Below, piece by piece: positions 27,522 through 36,183 of a stretch of DNA of 64,000 nt (positions are counted from its first letter, which is position 1; each line of letters opens with the position of its first letter). Origin of the DNA: Roseateles saccharophilus. Its GTDB lineage: Bacteria > Pseudomonadota > Gammaproteobacteria > Burkholderiales > Burkholderiaceae_C. Location: positions 62,001 through 126,000 of the forward strand of contig NZ_SMBU01000013.1 of assembly GCF_004342485.1 (NCBI RefSeq). The letters are read 5' to 3'. A program made the translations under genes and the position numbers. The notes beneath the pieces were generated by a model. That model had not been told where the DNA came from. It did not search any database and saw only the letters and a list, made by a program, of their open reading frames with translations.

Positions 27522-27851
27522 CTACTGCGCAGCAGTGCCGGTTCTAGTTTCGAGATCGACGACCAAGCGCGCGCGGCGTTCGTTCTCGATCAGCAACGTG
27601 CCGTCTGCCTGCAGCGTCATGGACTTGAAGAACACGTCCTGCACGTCGCCTTCCTTGCCAGGCAGGCGCTGGTTGTCAAAGACCTTCAGCGTCCACAGCT
27701 GCTGGCCCGAGGCCTCGTCGTAGGCGGCCAGGTAACCGCCCATCTGGTCAAAGCCGGCCGTCAAGCCGTTCTTGACCTGTTCGTACCGGACACCGCCGGT
27801 GGACACGGGGGTGTCCGCGGGGGCCGGGATACGGCTGCCAGATTTCTGCAT
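27522..27851 (-). CDS. Small protein with PQQ/beta-propeller-like strand, unknown
   Basis: 109 residues from ATG 27851. No family recognised. It contains one segment (GGYLAAYDEASGQQLWTLKVFD) like a single blade of a quinoprotein-type propeller, then a strand-rich part ending LLIENERRARLVVDLETR. No signal peptide or membrane helix. It lies 31 bases after clpV and 46 before the PI-PLC-like gene, so it belongs to the same transcript. An alternative ATG at 27908 would overlap the clpV end by 26 bases. Possibly an adaptor or immunity factor; this is speculation. Confidence 0.65.
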   Translation of the reverse strand: MQKSGSRIPAPADTPVSTGGVRYEQVKNGLTAGFDQMGGYLAAYDEASGQQLWTLKVFDNQRLPGKEGDVQDVFFKSMTLQADGTLLIENERRARLVVDLETRTGTAAQ

Positions 27852-27882
27852 GGCGTTGCGTGCCAGATCGACATCGAGTCCG

Positions 27883-30603
27883 TCAGGCGAATTCGTAGCC
27901 GAACCCATCGTCCGCCACGCCGACCGTCACGCCCTTGATCTCCTCGCCGCGCATCATCCGGTTCAGGAACTCACGGCTGACATCCGGCAGCATGGTGTTG
28001 GTCAGGATGGCATCGATCATGCGGCCGCCGGACTCGCTCTCGGTGCAGCGGCTGACCACAAGCTTGACGACATCGTCGCCATACTCGAACGGAATCTTGT
28101 AGCGCGCCTCTACCCGCTTCTTGATGCGGCCCAGCTGCAGCCGGACGATCTTGCCCAGCATCTCGTCAGACAACGGGTAGTAGGGGATGCTGACCAGCCG
28201 GCCCAGCAGTGCGGGCGGGAAGATCTTCAGCAGCGGCTCGCGCAGCGCCTTGGCCATGCCCTCGGGATCGGGCATCAGATCGGGGTCCTTGCACAGGCTG
28301 GCGATGAGGTCGGTGCCGGCGTTGGTCGTCAGCAGGATCAGCGTGTTCTTGAAGTCGATGAAACGGCCCTCGCCGTCTTCCATGAAGCCCTTGTCGAAGA
28401 CCTGGAAGAACATCTCGTGCACGTCCGGGTGGGCCTTCTCGACCTCGTCCAGCAGCACGACGCTGTAGGGCTTGCGGCGCACGGCCTCGGTCAGCACGCC
28501 GCCTTCGCCGTAGCCAACGTATCCCGGAGGCGCGCCCTTGAGCGTGGAGACCGTGTGGGCCTCCTGGTACTCGCTCATGTTGATGGTGATGAGGTTCTGC
28601 TCGCCGCCATACAGGGCCTCGGCCAACGCCAGCGCGGTCTCGGTCTTGCCGACGCCGGAGGTGCCGGCCAGCATGAAGACGCCGATGGGCTTGCTGGGGT
28701 TGTCCAGGCCCGCGCGCGAGGTCTGGATGCGCTTGGCGATCATCTCCATCGCGTGGTCCTGGCCGATGACGCGCTGACCCAGGTGGTCGGCGATCTTCAG
28801 GATGGTCTCGATCTCGTTGCGCGCCATGCGGCCGACGGGAATGCCGGTCCAGTCGCCGACGACGGCGGCGACGGCCTGATAGTCCACGGTCGGCAGGATC
28901 AGCGGCGACTCGCCCTGCAGTTCGGCGAGCTTGTCCTGCGCAGTCTTGAGTTGTTCGAGCCAGGCGGCGCGCTCCTCGGCGGACGGTGCATCGGCGGGGG
29001 CTGCTGCATCGGTCTTGGCTTCCGCCTCCAGCGCACTGCCCGTGCCCTCGACCGGCTGCGACGCCGCGCGCAGCTTGGCGCGCAGGCCCAGCACCTCGTC
29101 CACCAGCGTGCGCTCGGCAGCCCAACGGGCGTCCAGCGCTTCCAGGCGGGCCTTCTCGGCGGCCAGGTGTTCGCGGGCGACGGCCTCGCGCGACCCGACG
29201 TTAATGCCCACGGCCGCCTCGCGACCGATGATGCCCAGCTCGACTTCCAGCGCCTCGATGCGCTTGCGCGAGTCGTCCACTTCGGCCGGCGTCGCGTGCA
29301 GGCTCACGGCCACACGCGCACAGGCGGTGTCGAGCAGGCTGACGCTCTTGTCGGGCAGTTGGCGCGCCGGAATGTAGCGGTGGCTCAACTTGACCGCGGC
29401 TTCCAGCGCCTCGTCGAGGATCTGCACCTGGTGATGCTTCTCCATCGTGCCGGCCACGCCGCGCATCATCAGCACGGCACGCACTTCGTCGGGCTCGTCG
29501 ACCTGCACGGTCTGGAAGCGGCGGGTCAGCGCCGGATCCTTCTCGATGTGCTTCTTGTACTCGGCGAAGGTGGTCGCGCCGACGGTGCGCAGCGTGCCGC
29601 GCGCCAGCGCCGGCTTCAGCAGGTTGGCCGCGTCGCCCGTGCCGGCCGCGCCGCCGGCACCGACCAGCGTATGGGTCTCGTCGATGAACAGGATGATGGG
29701 CTTGGCGCTGGCCTGCACCTCGTCGATGACGCTGCGCAGGCGCTGCTCGAACTCGCCCTTCATGCTGGCGCCGGCCTGCAACAGGCCCACGTCCAGCGCG
29801 CGCAGCTCCACATCCTTCAGGCTGGGCGGCACGTCGCCGCGCGCGATGCGCTGGGCGAAGCCTTCGACGACGGCCGTCTTGCCCACGCCGGCCTCGCCGA
29901 CCAGGATGGGGTTGTTCTGGCGGCGCCGCATCAGGATGTCGACGACCTGGCGGATCTCGTCGTCGCGGCCGACGATGGGGTCCATCTTGCCGCTGCGGGC
30001 CTGCTCGGTCAGGTCCACCGTGAACTTCTTCAGCGCCTCCTGCTTGCCCATCGCGGCCGGCGCGATGGCGCCGCTGGCCTCGCCGGGAGCGCCGGCACCG
30101 GAGCCGTCGCTGGCGGTCTGGCCGTCCTCGGGCGAGCCGGCGACGATCTTGGCCATGCCTTCGGCCAGATCGTCGGCCTTGACGCGCTCGAACTGGCGCG
30201 AGATCGCGAACAGCGCGTTGCGCAGGAAGGTCGTCTTCAGCATGCCCAGCAGCACATAGCCGCTGCGCACCGCCGTGTCGCCATACATCAGCGAGCCGTA
30301 GACCCAGCCGCGCTCGATCGCGTTGGTGATGTTCTCGGCGATGTCGGAGATGGCCGTGGCGCCGCGCGGCAGGCGGTCCAGCGCCGTCGTGATGTCCTTG
30401 GCCAGCACGGCGTCGTCGATGTCGAAATGCCGCAGGATGCGGTGCCAGTCCGAATCGGGGTTCTGGACGATCTGCGCGATCCAGTGCTCCAGCTCCACGT
30501 AGGGGTTGCCGCGCAGCTTGCAGAACACCGTTGCGCCCTCGACCGCCTTGTAGGTCAGGGCGTTGAGCTTGCCGAAGACGGCGACGCGACTGATTTCAGC
30601 CAT
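27883..30603 (-). CDS. clpV: T6SS ATPase ClpV (TssH)
   Basis: 906 residues, normal for ClpV. AAA+ disaggregase that recycles contracted TssB/TssC sheaths. An N-terminal ClpV-type domain (about 1-150) precedes AAA-1 with Walker A GEAGVGKT (236-243), a middle coiled-coil region, AAA-2 with Walker A GTSGVGKT (about 645) and the sheath-remodelling pore loop GYVGYGEGG. A 35-residue Ala/Gly linker (about 155-190) is less conserved. It is 16 bases from tssG upstream. Confidence 0.97.
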   Translation of the reverse strand: MAEISRVAVFGKLNALTYKAVEGATVFCKLRGNPYVELEHWIAQIVQNPDSDWHRILRHFDIDDAVLAKDITTALDRLPRGATAISDIAENITNAIERGWVYGSLMYGDTAVRSGYVLLGMLKTTFLRNALFAISRQFERVKADDLAEGMAKIVAGSPEDGQTASDGSGAGAPGEASGAIAPAAMGKQEALKKFTVDLTEQARSGKMDPIVGRDDEIRQVVDILMRRRQNNPILVGEAGVGKTAVVEGFAQRIARGDVPPSLKDVELRALDVGLLQAGASMKGEFEQRLRSVIDEVQASAKPIILFIDETHTLVGAGGAAGTGDAANLLKPALARGTLRTVGATTFAEYKKHIEKDPALTRRFQTVQVDEPDEVRAVLMMRGVAGTMEKHHQVQILDEALEAAVKLSHRYIPARQLPDKSVSLLDTACARVAVSLHATPAEVDDSRKRIEALEVELGIIGREAAVGINVGSREAVAREHLAAEKARLEALDARWAAERTLVDEVLGLRAKLRAASQPVEGTGSALEAEAKTDAAAPADAPSAEERAAWLEQLKTAQDKLAELQGESPLILPTVDYQAVAAVVGDWTGIPVGRMARNEIETILKIADHLGQRVIGQDHAMEMIAKRIQTSRAGLDNPSKPIGVFMLAGTSGVGKTETALALAEALYGGEQNLITINMSEYQEAHTVSTLKGAPPGYVGYGEGGVLTEAVRRKPYSVVLLDEVEKAHPDVHEMFFQVFDKGFMEDGEGRFIDFKNTLILLTTNAGTDLIASLCKDPDLMPDPEGMAKALREPLLKIFPPALLGRLVSIPYYPLSDEMLGKIVRLQLGRIKKRVEARYKIPFEYGDDVVKLVVSRCTESESGGRMIDAILTNTMLPDVSREFLNRMMRGEEIKGVTVGVADDGFGYEFA

Positions 30604-30619
30604 GGTTCTCTCCTCTGAG

Positions 30620-31702
30620 CTAATTCGGATGAGCCGCGCCGTGCGGACGGCTGTTCTTCAACAGACGCTGAATGGCGGGTCCGGGCGTCAACACGATGTG
30701 GGCATCGTGCGAACGCTCCTTCTGGCCGAGCCAGCTGGTCCAGCCCAGCCGGCCGGCGATGCCGGGCCGCGTCGCGGGCACCTGGTCGCGGTCCAGCACG
30801 AGGCGCAGATCCCAGTGCAGTTCCTCGCCGACGTAATGCATGACCAGCGGCACGATGCGCGGCAGGCTGTCGCCATCGGGCAGCAGCGCCGCGAAGGCCT
30901 TGGCGTCGAGCGGGCCAACGTGGATGCGGAAGTTGTGCTGGCGATCCCACACGGCGCGGCCCAGCACGGCGCCGCCGCCGACGCAGTTGCCGCTGTGCGC
31001 GCGCTCGCCCAGCGTGTTGCGGCCGATGCGCGTGCGCTCGGACTCGGGCAGCGGCATCCAGTTGCCCACGAACTGCTCCACCTGCACCGGGCGCTGCAAC
31101 ACGCCGCTGAGCATCTTGGCCAGCCCCTCGGCGCTGCGCACCGGCGAGGACAGGATGCCGGCGAAGTGCAGGCGGGCATGGTCGTCGGCGCTGTCGCGGC
31201 CGCGCAGCGCCGGCGTGCCTATGCCCACCAGCGAGCCGATGAAGGCCGAAATGCGGTCGTCGCCCTCGCGGTCCAGGCTGACGGTGGGCTGGGCCTGCGC
31301 CCAGGCACGGTAGAACAGCAGCAGCAGCCGGTGGTGGAACAGGTCGGCGAAGCGCGTGAAGGCCGCATCGTTGGCATGCAGCAGCCGCTCGCGCGCGTAC
31401 TCGGTGAGGTGCAGCGGCAGCGGACCGTTGGGACCGAACAGGCCGAAGAAGCGCACGTCGATGCGGCCCGGCGAGCTGGCGCTGGGCCCGGTGGCCGCAT
31501 GCAGCGCCGCCGGCGCGAACGACAGCTCGGGCGACTGCCCCAACCGCAACGCCTCGTCCTGCGGGCGCCGCGCCGTGCCCAGCCGCGGCCGGTCGGGGTG
31601 CAGGTTCTCCAGCCGCCGCAGCGCATGGAAGAAGTCGTGGTCCCACGGCGCCTCGTGCAGCTGCCGCCAGAAATCTGCGATGGCTGCCGGCGACCTGGTC
31701 AT
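30620..31702 (-). CDS. tssG: T6SS baseplate protein TssG
   Basis: 360 residues. Baseplate wedge component that pairs with TssF. Family marks: FFHALRRLENLHPDRPRLG near the N-terminus, then RIDVRFFGLFGPNGPLPLHLTEYA, and the C-terminal LGWTSWLG. The ATG overlaps the tssF stop by four bases (ATGA), so the two wedge proteins are translationally coupled. Longer in-frame starts lie inside tssF and are rejected. Confidence 0.95.
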   Translation of the reverse strand: MTRSPAAIADFWRQLHEAPWDHDFFHALRRLENLHPDRPRLGTARRPQDEALRLGQSPELSFAPAALHAATGPSASSPGRIDVRFFGLFGPNGPLPLHLTEYARERLLHANDAAFTRFADLFHHRLLLLFYRAWAQAQPTVSLDREGDDRISAFIGSLVGIGTPALRGRDSADDHARLHFAGILSSPVRSAEGLAKMLSGVLQRPVQVEQFVGNWMPLPESERTRIGRNTLGERAHSGNCVGGGAVLGRAVWDRQHNFRIHVGPLDAKAFAALLPDGDSLPRIVPLVMHYVGEELHWDLRLVLDRDQVPATRPGIAGRLGWTSWLGQKERSHDAHIVLTPGPAIQRLLKNSRPHGAAHPN

Positions 31703-33570
31703 AGCAAGGGCCTGGAACCGTCCTGCGGACGGCCCGCGAAGATGACGCCGCGCGACGGCGCGCTCATGTGCAGCTCGGTGAAGCCGTTCATCGACACATG
31801 CCGGCCGAAGAAGCGCTCCAGCACACAAGCCAGCAGGAAGGCGGAGCCGCCCTGGAAGGCCAGCTCGTCGACGGTCAGCGAGATCTGCACACCGCGCCCG
31901 AAGGCGATGGGGCCGGGCTTGCGCAGCCGGCGCACGACGGATTCGGTCTTCACCGAGCGGACGCCTTCGATCTGGCGCTGGGCCGCCTCGTCGCCCTCGC
32001 GGGCGTACAGGCGCAGCATCTCGCGCAACGCCGCGGCACCCTCGTGCTCATTGGTGTCCGACAGGCTCAGGTGGTTCAGCGACAGCTGGTTGATGAAGCG
32101 CCAGGTCAGGTTGGACTCGCGCAGCGCCGACTGGGGCCGCGACGGCCCCCTGACGACGCGGATGCCCTTGATCGGCGCGCTGCCTTCCAGGCCGAGGTCG
32201 TCGTCGGTGCCGGTACTCATCAAGAGCGGCAGGTCGCGGTTGGAGCACAGCGCCTTCACGCTGAGCTGCTGCAGGTCGGCGCTGAACGGCGCTTCCTTCG
32301 TGTCGACGATGGAGACGAAGATCTCGCTGCCGATGTAGCTGGAGCGCGGACCGGTGCCGCGCAGATCCTTCTGCCGCGGCGACAGCAGGCGCGGCTCGCG
32401 CTGCAGCGTGTAATAGGCGCCGCGTTCCTCGTCCTCCTGGTGGAAGGCGGCATACAGCGGCGAGAAGCGGCGCTCGCGCGCCAGGTCGTTGCCGTGGCCG
32501 GTCACGTCGAGCAGGTCGATGATCTCGAAGTCCATCGGCCGTGCGCGGTCCACGACGACGTGATAGTCGTGCCCCTGTGGCCCGATCTGCACGCGGTCGC
32601 AGCGCTGCTCGAACAGGTTGATGGCGGGCACGCAGTTCAGCGCCAGCGAGCTCGCGTCGACCGACTGCGACAGCGCGCCATTGGCCCGCGAGAACAGCAG
32701 CACGATCTCGACCTCCTGGCCGCCGAGGCGGCGCAGCGTGTCGCCGATGCCGGCCAGGTCGAAGAACATGAAACGGCTCGGGAAGGCGAAGTATTCCTGC
32801 AGCAGCCGGTAGCCGCCGAAGCCGCGCGGGCTGACCGGCAGCAGCGCCTGGTCTTCCTCGAAGCCGACGGCGCGCACACAGGTCGGCGCCACGGTCTCGT
32901 GTTTCGCGCCGGCGCTGACGATGACGCCCAGCGTGTGGCCGCAGACCAGCTCATGCAGGGCATAGCCCAGCTCGCCGCCGGCCGAGAAATGCAGGCGCAG
33001 GTCCTGCAGTGCCAGCTGGCTGAAGTCGGCACCGCCTGTCGTGCGCAGCCTGATGCGCAGGCCGGACGAGAACTTGCGCCAGCCGTCCTGCCCGTTCAGT
33101 GGCAGGTTGGAAGCGTGGCTGAAATACTCGGCGGCCGTCAGCTCCAGCGGCCACATGACCAGCTCGTGCGCGGTGCGGAAGCGGCAGTCCGTCAGCCCCG
33201 CACGCGTCGACTGGCCGCGCAGCATGCTGCCGCGCGGCAGCGTCACGCCGGTCAGCAGGCCGGCATCGCCGGGATCGGGCTGCACCTGCGCGATCAGCAT
33301 GGACGGCAGCGGCGCGAGGAACTGCGGGTAGAGGATCTCGACGAGGTGCTGCGTGAAGCGCGGGAACTCGGCGTCCAGCTTCAGCTGCACGCGCGCCGCC
33401 AGGAAGGCGAAGCCCTCGAGCAGCCGCTCCACATACGGGTCGGCGACCTCGACGTCCTTGCCCAGCCTGAGACGCGCGGCCTGCTTGGGGAATTGCTCGG
33501 CGAACTCCCTCCCCATGTCCTGGAGATGCTGGAGTTCCTGTTCGTAATAGCCGATGAGGCGCGGGTCCAT
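31699..33570 (-). CDS. tssF: T6SS baseplate protein TssF
   Basis: 623 residues, as expected for VasA/ImpG. It opens MDPRLIGYYEQELQHL, the family start, and has the typical EQFPKQAARL and FAFLAARVQLKLDAEFPRFT blocks. Main scaffold of the baseplate wedge, binding TssG, TssE and TssK. The ATG at 33570 follows the tssE stop by 11 bases; its 3' end overlaps tssG. Confidence 0.96.
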   Translation of the reverse strand: MDPRLIGYYEQELQHLQDMGREFAEQFPKQAARLRLGKDVEVADPYVERLLEGFAFLAARVQLKLDAEFPRFTQHLVEILYPQFLAPLPSMLIAQVQPDPGDAGLLTGVTLPRGSMLRGQSTRAGLTDCRFRTAHELVMWPLELTAAEYFSHASNLPLNGQDGWRKFSSGLRIRLRTTGGADFSQLALQDLRLHFSAGGELGYALHELVCGHTLGVIVSAGAKHETVAPTCVRAVGFEEDQALLPVSPRGFGGYRLLQEYFAFPSRFMFFDLAGIGDTLRRLGGQEVEIVLLFSRANGALSQSVDASSLALNCVPAINLFEQRCDRVQIGPQGHDYHVVVDRARPMDFEIIDLLDVTGHGNDLARERRFSPLYAAFHQEDEERGAYYTLQREPRLLSPRQKDLRGTGPRSSYIGSEIFVSIVDTKEAPFSADLQQLSVKALCSNRDLPLLMSTGTDDDLGLEGSAPIKGIRVVRGPSRPQSALRESNLTWRFINQLSLNHLSLSDTNEHEGAAALREMLRLYAREGDEAAQRQIEGVRSVKTESVVRRLRKPGPIAFGRGVQISLTVDELAFQGGSAFLLACVLERFFGRHVSMNGFTELHMSAPSRGVIFAGRPQDGSRPLL

Positions 33571-33581
33571 GAAGGGCGGTC

Positions 33582-34088
33582 TTAGCGGGCGAGTTCGCGG
33601 ATCTGCACGCGCCCGGTCTCGAGGTCGAAGTCGGTGTGCAGCAGCAGCTCCAGCGGCACGGGCTGGGCCCACATCTGGCCGCTGATGCGGATGCTGATCT
33701 GGTTGCGGTGACCGATCTGCAGGTCGGACACCAGCGCCTCCACGCGCAGGCTGTCGGCCAGGATGCGCGGCTCGTGGTCGAGGATGGCGCGCTTCACCTG
33801 GGCTTCGAGCCAGGGCGGGTCGATGGACGAGGCCGTCGTGCCCGACAGCGCGGGCAGGCCAAAGCCCAGCACCGAGCGCGCGGCGCGCGGGAAGTCGCCC
33901 AGCCCCTCGACGCTGGCCGGTGCCGTCGCGTTGAACAGCCACTCCAGGTCGCGCAGCACGGCGTCGCGCAGCCGCTGGCGGCTCATGACGCGCGCGTCGG
34001 CCGGCTCCACCCGCTGCTCGGGGTGGTCGTCGCGCAGCCGGTCCAGCAGGGCCGGCTGCAGCCGATCGATGACCTTGTTGGCCGTCAT
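33582..34088 (-). CDS. tssE: T6SS baseplate protein TssE (gp25-like)
   Basis: 168 residues. Phage gp25/lysozyme-like wedge protein that starts sheath assembly. The C-terminal gp25 core includes GLPALSG, the LEAQVKRAILDHEPRIL helix (equivalent to the family's EPR motif) and a late strand VPLELLLHTDFDLETG. Seven bases separate its start from the tagJ stop. Confidence 0.94.
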   Translation of the reverse strand: MTANKVIDRLQPALLDRLRDDHPEQRVEPADARVMSRQRLRDAVLRDLEWLFNATAPASVEGLGDFPRAARSVLGFGLPALSGTTASSIDPPWLEAQVKRAILDHEPRILADSLRVEALVSDLQIGHRNQISIRISGQMWAQPVPLELLLHTDFDLETGRVQIRELAR

Positions 34089-34095
34089 GCTGGGA

Positions 34096-34887
34096 TCAGG
34101 CCTCGGCGAAGCTGATCTCGCGCAGGTCCAGCAGCGCCAGGTCACCCGCGTCGGTAGTCAGCAGGCGCTGGCCCTGGCCGGTAAAGAAACCGGGCCGCTG
34201 CTCGCGCCATTCGGTGCGGCGCGCCAGCGCCAGCTCGGGCACGCCGAGGTCGGTATCGGCATAGCGCGTAGGCACCAGGGCCACGGTCTCGCCGCCGTTG
34301 CTGAACTGCAGCTGCGCCGGCACCCAGACCTTGTCGCGCAGGTCGGCGGGCTCCTCCAGGCGCAGCACGCTCAGGTGCCCGAACGGCACCCAGTAGTAGC
34401 GCCCGTTGATGACGGCCTCCAGCAGCGGCCCCAGGCGCATGTCGGCATCGGCCAGCCACTCGAAGGCCTGGCCGTCGGCCGTGCCCGGGCAGGCCGGCGC
34501 CTGCTCGAAGGCCTGGCTGCGCAACGTCTGGGCGGCCTCGGCCTCGCCACGCCCCTCGCGCAGCAGCGCCTCGAGCAGCAGCGCCGTCCAGGGCTCGGGC
34601 TCGCCGAACAGCATGGGCAGCTTCTGGCCGGCGAAGACCTGGGCACGCAGGCGCTCGCACTGCAGCGCCTCGCGGTAGGTCTGCACCATGGCCAGCGTGG
34701 ACGCATCCAGCTCGCCGGCGACGTTGAGTTGATTCAGCGCACGGTCCCAGCGCCCCAGCACGCTCAGCAGCTGGAACAGGAAGACGCGCAGCTTGGCGTC
34801 GGCCGGATTGGCGCGGACCTGGTCTTGCAGCAGGCGCAGTGCGAGCTCGGGGTCACCGTCACGCAGGGCTTGTTCGGCTTGGCTCAT
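34096..34887 (-). CDS. tagJ: T6SS accessory protein TagJ (ImpE)
   Basis: 263 residues. N-terminal TPR-like helices (QALRDGDPELALRLLQDQVRANPADAKLRVFLFQLL) are followed by the ImpE beta-rich part (GRYYWVPFGHLSVLRLEEPADLRD). TagJ binds TssB and, in some systems, links the sheath to ClpV. Its ATG overlaps the stop of the second hcp (ATGA), so a tube-protein gene and a sheath accessory gene are coupled. Confidence 0.93.
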   Translation of the reverse strand: MSQAEQALRDGDPELALRLLQDQVRANPADAKLRVFLFQLLSVLGRWDRALNQLNVAGELDASTLAMVQTYREALQCERLRAQVFAGQKLPMLFGEPEPWTALLLEALLREGRGEAEAAQTLRSQAFEQAPACPGTADGQAFEWLADADMRLGPLLEAVINGRYYWVPFGHLSVLRLEEPADLRDKVWVPAQLQFSNGGETVALVPTRYADTDLGVPELALARRTEWREQRPGFFTGQGQRLLTTDAGDLALLDLREISFAEA

Positions 34888-35369
34888 CCCGGTGTCACCT
34901 CGTCCTGGAAGGTCGATGCGCCCTTCATCGCGCCGGTGGCGCTCTGGGCCTTGTATTGCACTTCGATCTTGTTGAAGGTCAGCGACAAGCGCTCGGTCAG
35001 CAGCGGATGATCGCCCTCCGAACTCACTTCCAGCGAAGTGATGCGGCCGCCCTGGATCGTGATGGAGAAGTAGTCCTCCTGCTTGCCGCCGGCCTTGCGC
35101 ACGGTCAGCACCGCCTTCTTGATCTCGTCATTGGTCCTCATGACCGACATCAGGCCGGTGGAGGCGGTGTCCACGTTCTTGACGATGCGCAGCTCCAGCT
35201 GCGCCGGTTTGGTCTCCTTGCCGGAGAAGCCGGTGCTGACGACGCTGGTCATGCCCCAGCTGAAGTCCAGCACGACCATCTCGGCGGGGTGGGCGGGGTC
35301 TTCGCTCTCGCCCTTCACGGCGCCGCCGCGCTTGCTCTCGAGCTTCAGGAACATGTCCTTCTTCGACAT
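34884..35369 (-). CDS. hcp: Hcp-family tube protein, second copy (divergent)
   Basis: 161 residues. Hcp fold marks: MFLKLESKRGGAVKGES at the start, VVLDFSWGM, a central LRIVKNVDTAS-like strand, AVLTVRKAGG and a C-terminal LTFNKIEVQY strand. Clearly diverged from hcp1 (35608-36093), sharing only scattered positions. It could form separate tubes or caps or carry specific cargo. It is 238 bases from hcp1 and coupled to tagJ by a four-base overlap. The ATG at 35369 begins at the conserved N-terminus. Confidence 0.9.
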   Translation of the reverse strand: MSKKDMFLKLESKRGGAVKGESEDPAHPAEMVVLDFSWGMTSVVSTGFSGKETKPAQLELRIVKNVDTASTGLMSVMRTNDEIKKAVLTVRKAGGKQEDYFSITIQGGRITSLEVSSEGDHPLLTERLSLTFNKIEVQYKAQSATGAMKGASTFQDEVTPG

Positions 35370-35453
35370 CTCAACCTCACCGGTTTGCGACCCCGCGGCG
35401 GGATCGGCGATGGCCAGGCGTCGGCGACAGCCGGGCATGGGCATCGAAGCAAC

Positions 35454-35477
35454 GCGGCCACCGCGAGCGGTGGCCGC
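35454..35477 (-). terminator. Hairpin between the two hcp genes (attenuator candidate)
   Basis: Perfect 10-bp stem GCGGCCACCG / CGGTGGCCGC with a 4-base loop in the 238-base gap between hcp1 and hcp2. There is no T-run, so full intrinsic termination is doubtful. It could protect the abundant hcp1 mRNA end or partly terminate so that hcp1 is made in excess of downstream genes. The rest of the gap shows no gene. Confidence 0.5.
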
Positions 35478-35607
35478 CATTCAGCTGGACTGGCTCGCCG
35501 CCGGCGACCGCCGAGCCCGAAGGACCCGGCAGCCACCCAAGCGCAAGCACGGCAGCCGATGTTCGCCGGCAGCCCCCGCCACGCGCGGGAGTTGCCGCGC
35601 AGGACGC

Positions 35608-36093
35608 TCAGACGACCGTGTTCTTCGCGATGTTGAACTTGGAGAACACCTGGCCACCTTCCTTGCCGCCTTCCGCGTTCTGCTGCTGGTAGGCCACTTC
35701 GTAGGAAGCGAAGTTGATCGAGACGTTTTCCGTCAGGCGATCCTCGCCGCCGCTGCCACCGGTGCTGACGCTGCTGACGATCACACCCTTCAGCGTGATA
35801 ACCAGGTACTCGAGCGGCGTCTTGCCTGCCTTGCGCACGGTCAGCTTGGCTTCCTTGATGTGCTGACCGGTCGCGCAATGCGTCATCAGCACGGTGGACG
35901 ACTTGTCGATGTACTTGGTCACGCTCAGGTCCTGGACATTGACCTTGCCGGCGCCGCCGCCCGTCGCCATGTGCATAGTGCCGGACTGACTCATGCCCCA
36001 GCTCCAGGCCAGCACGTCGATCGACTTGGCATGCTTCGAATCGATGGACTCGCCGTCGATGCCATCGAACTTGATGAACATGTCTACAGCCAT
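35608..36093 (-). CDS. hcp: Hcp tube protein (TssD), first copy
   Basis: 161 residues. Canonical Hcp: MAVDMFIKFDGIDGES, VLAWSWGMSQSG, then IDKSSTVLMTHCATG and the C-terminal INFASYEVAYQQQ. It polymerises into the inner tube expelled with VgrG. A strong ribosome-binding site (GAAGGAGAAGGG) precedes the ATG, consistent with high expression. A short stem-loop (36170-36184) sits at the upstream tssC stop. Confidence 0.97.
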   Translation of the reverse strand: MAVDMFIKFDGIDGESIDSKHAKSIDVLAWSWGMSQSGTMHMATGGGAGKVNVQDLSVTKYIDKSSTVLMTHCATGQHIKEAKLTVRKAGKTPLEYLVITLKGVIVSSVSTGGSGGEDRLTENVSINFASYEVAYQQQNAEGGKEGGQVFSKFNIAKNTVV

Positions 36094-36183
36094 GATCCCT
36101 TCTCCTTCATTTGTGAATCACCGAACAAAAATACCGCTGCAGGTCGTGCGCCGGTTGGCGGCATGCCCAAGCGGCTACGCCGC

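Noticed and set aside
27772-30618. Plus-strand open frame of 948 codons opposite clpV
   Set aside because: clpV on the minus strand has both Walker A motifs and full family length; the opposite frame has no recognisable features.
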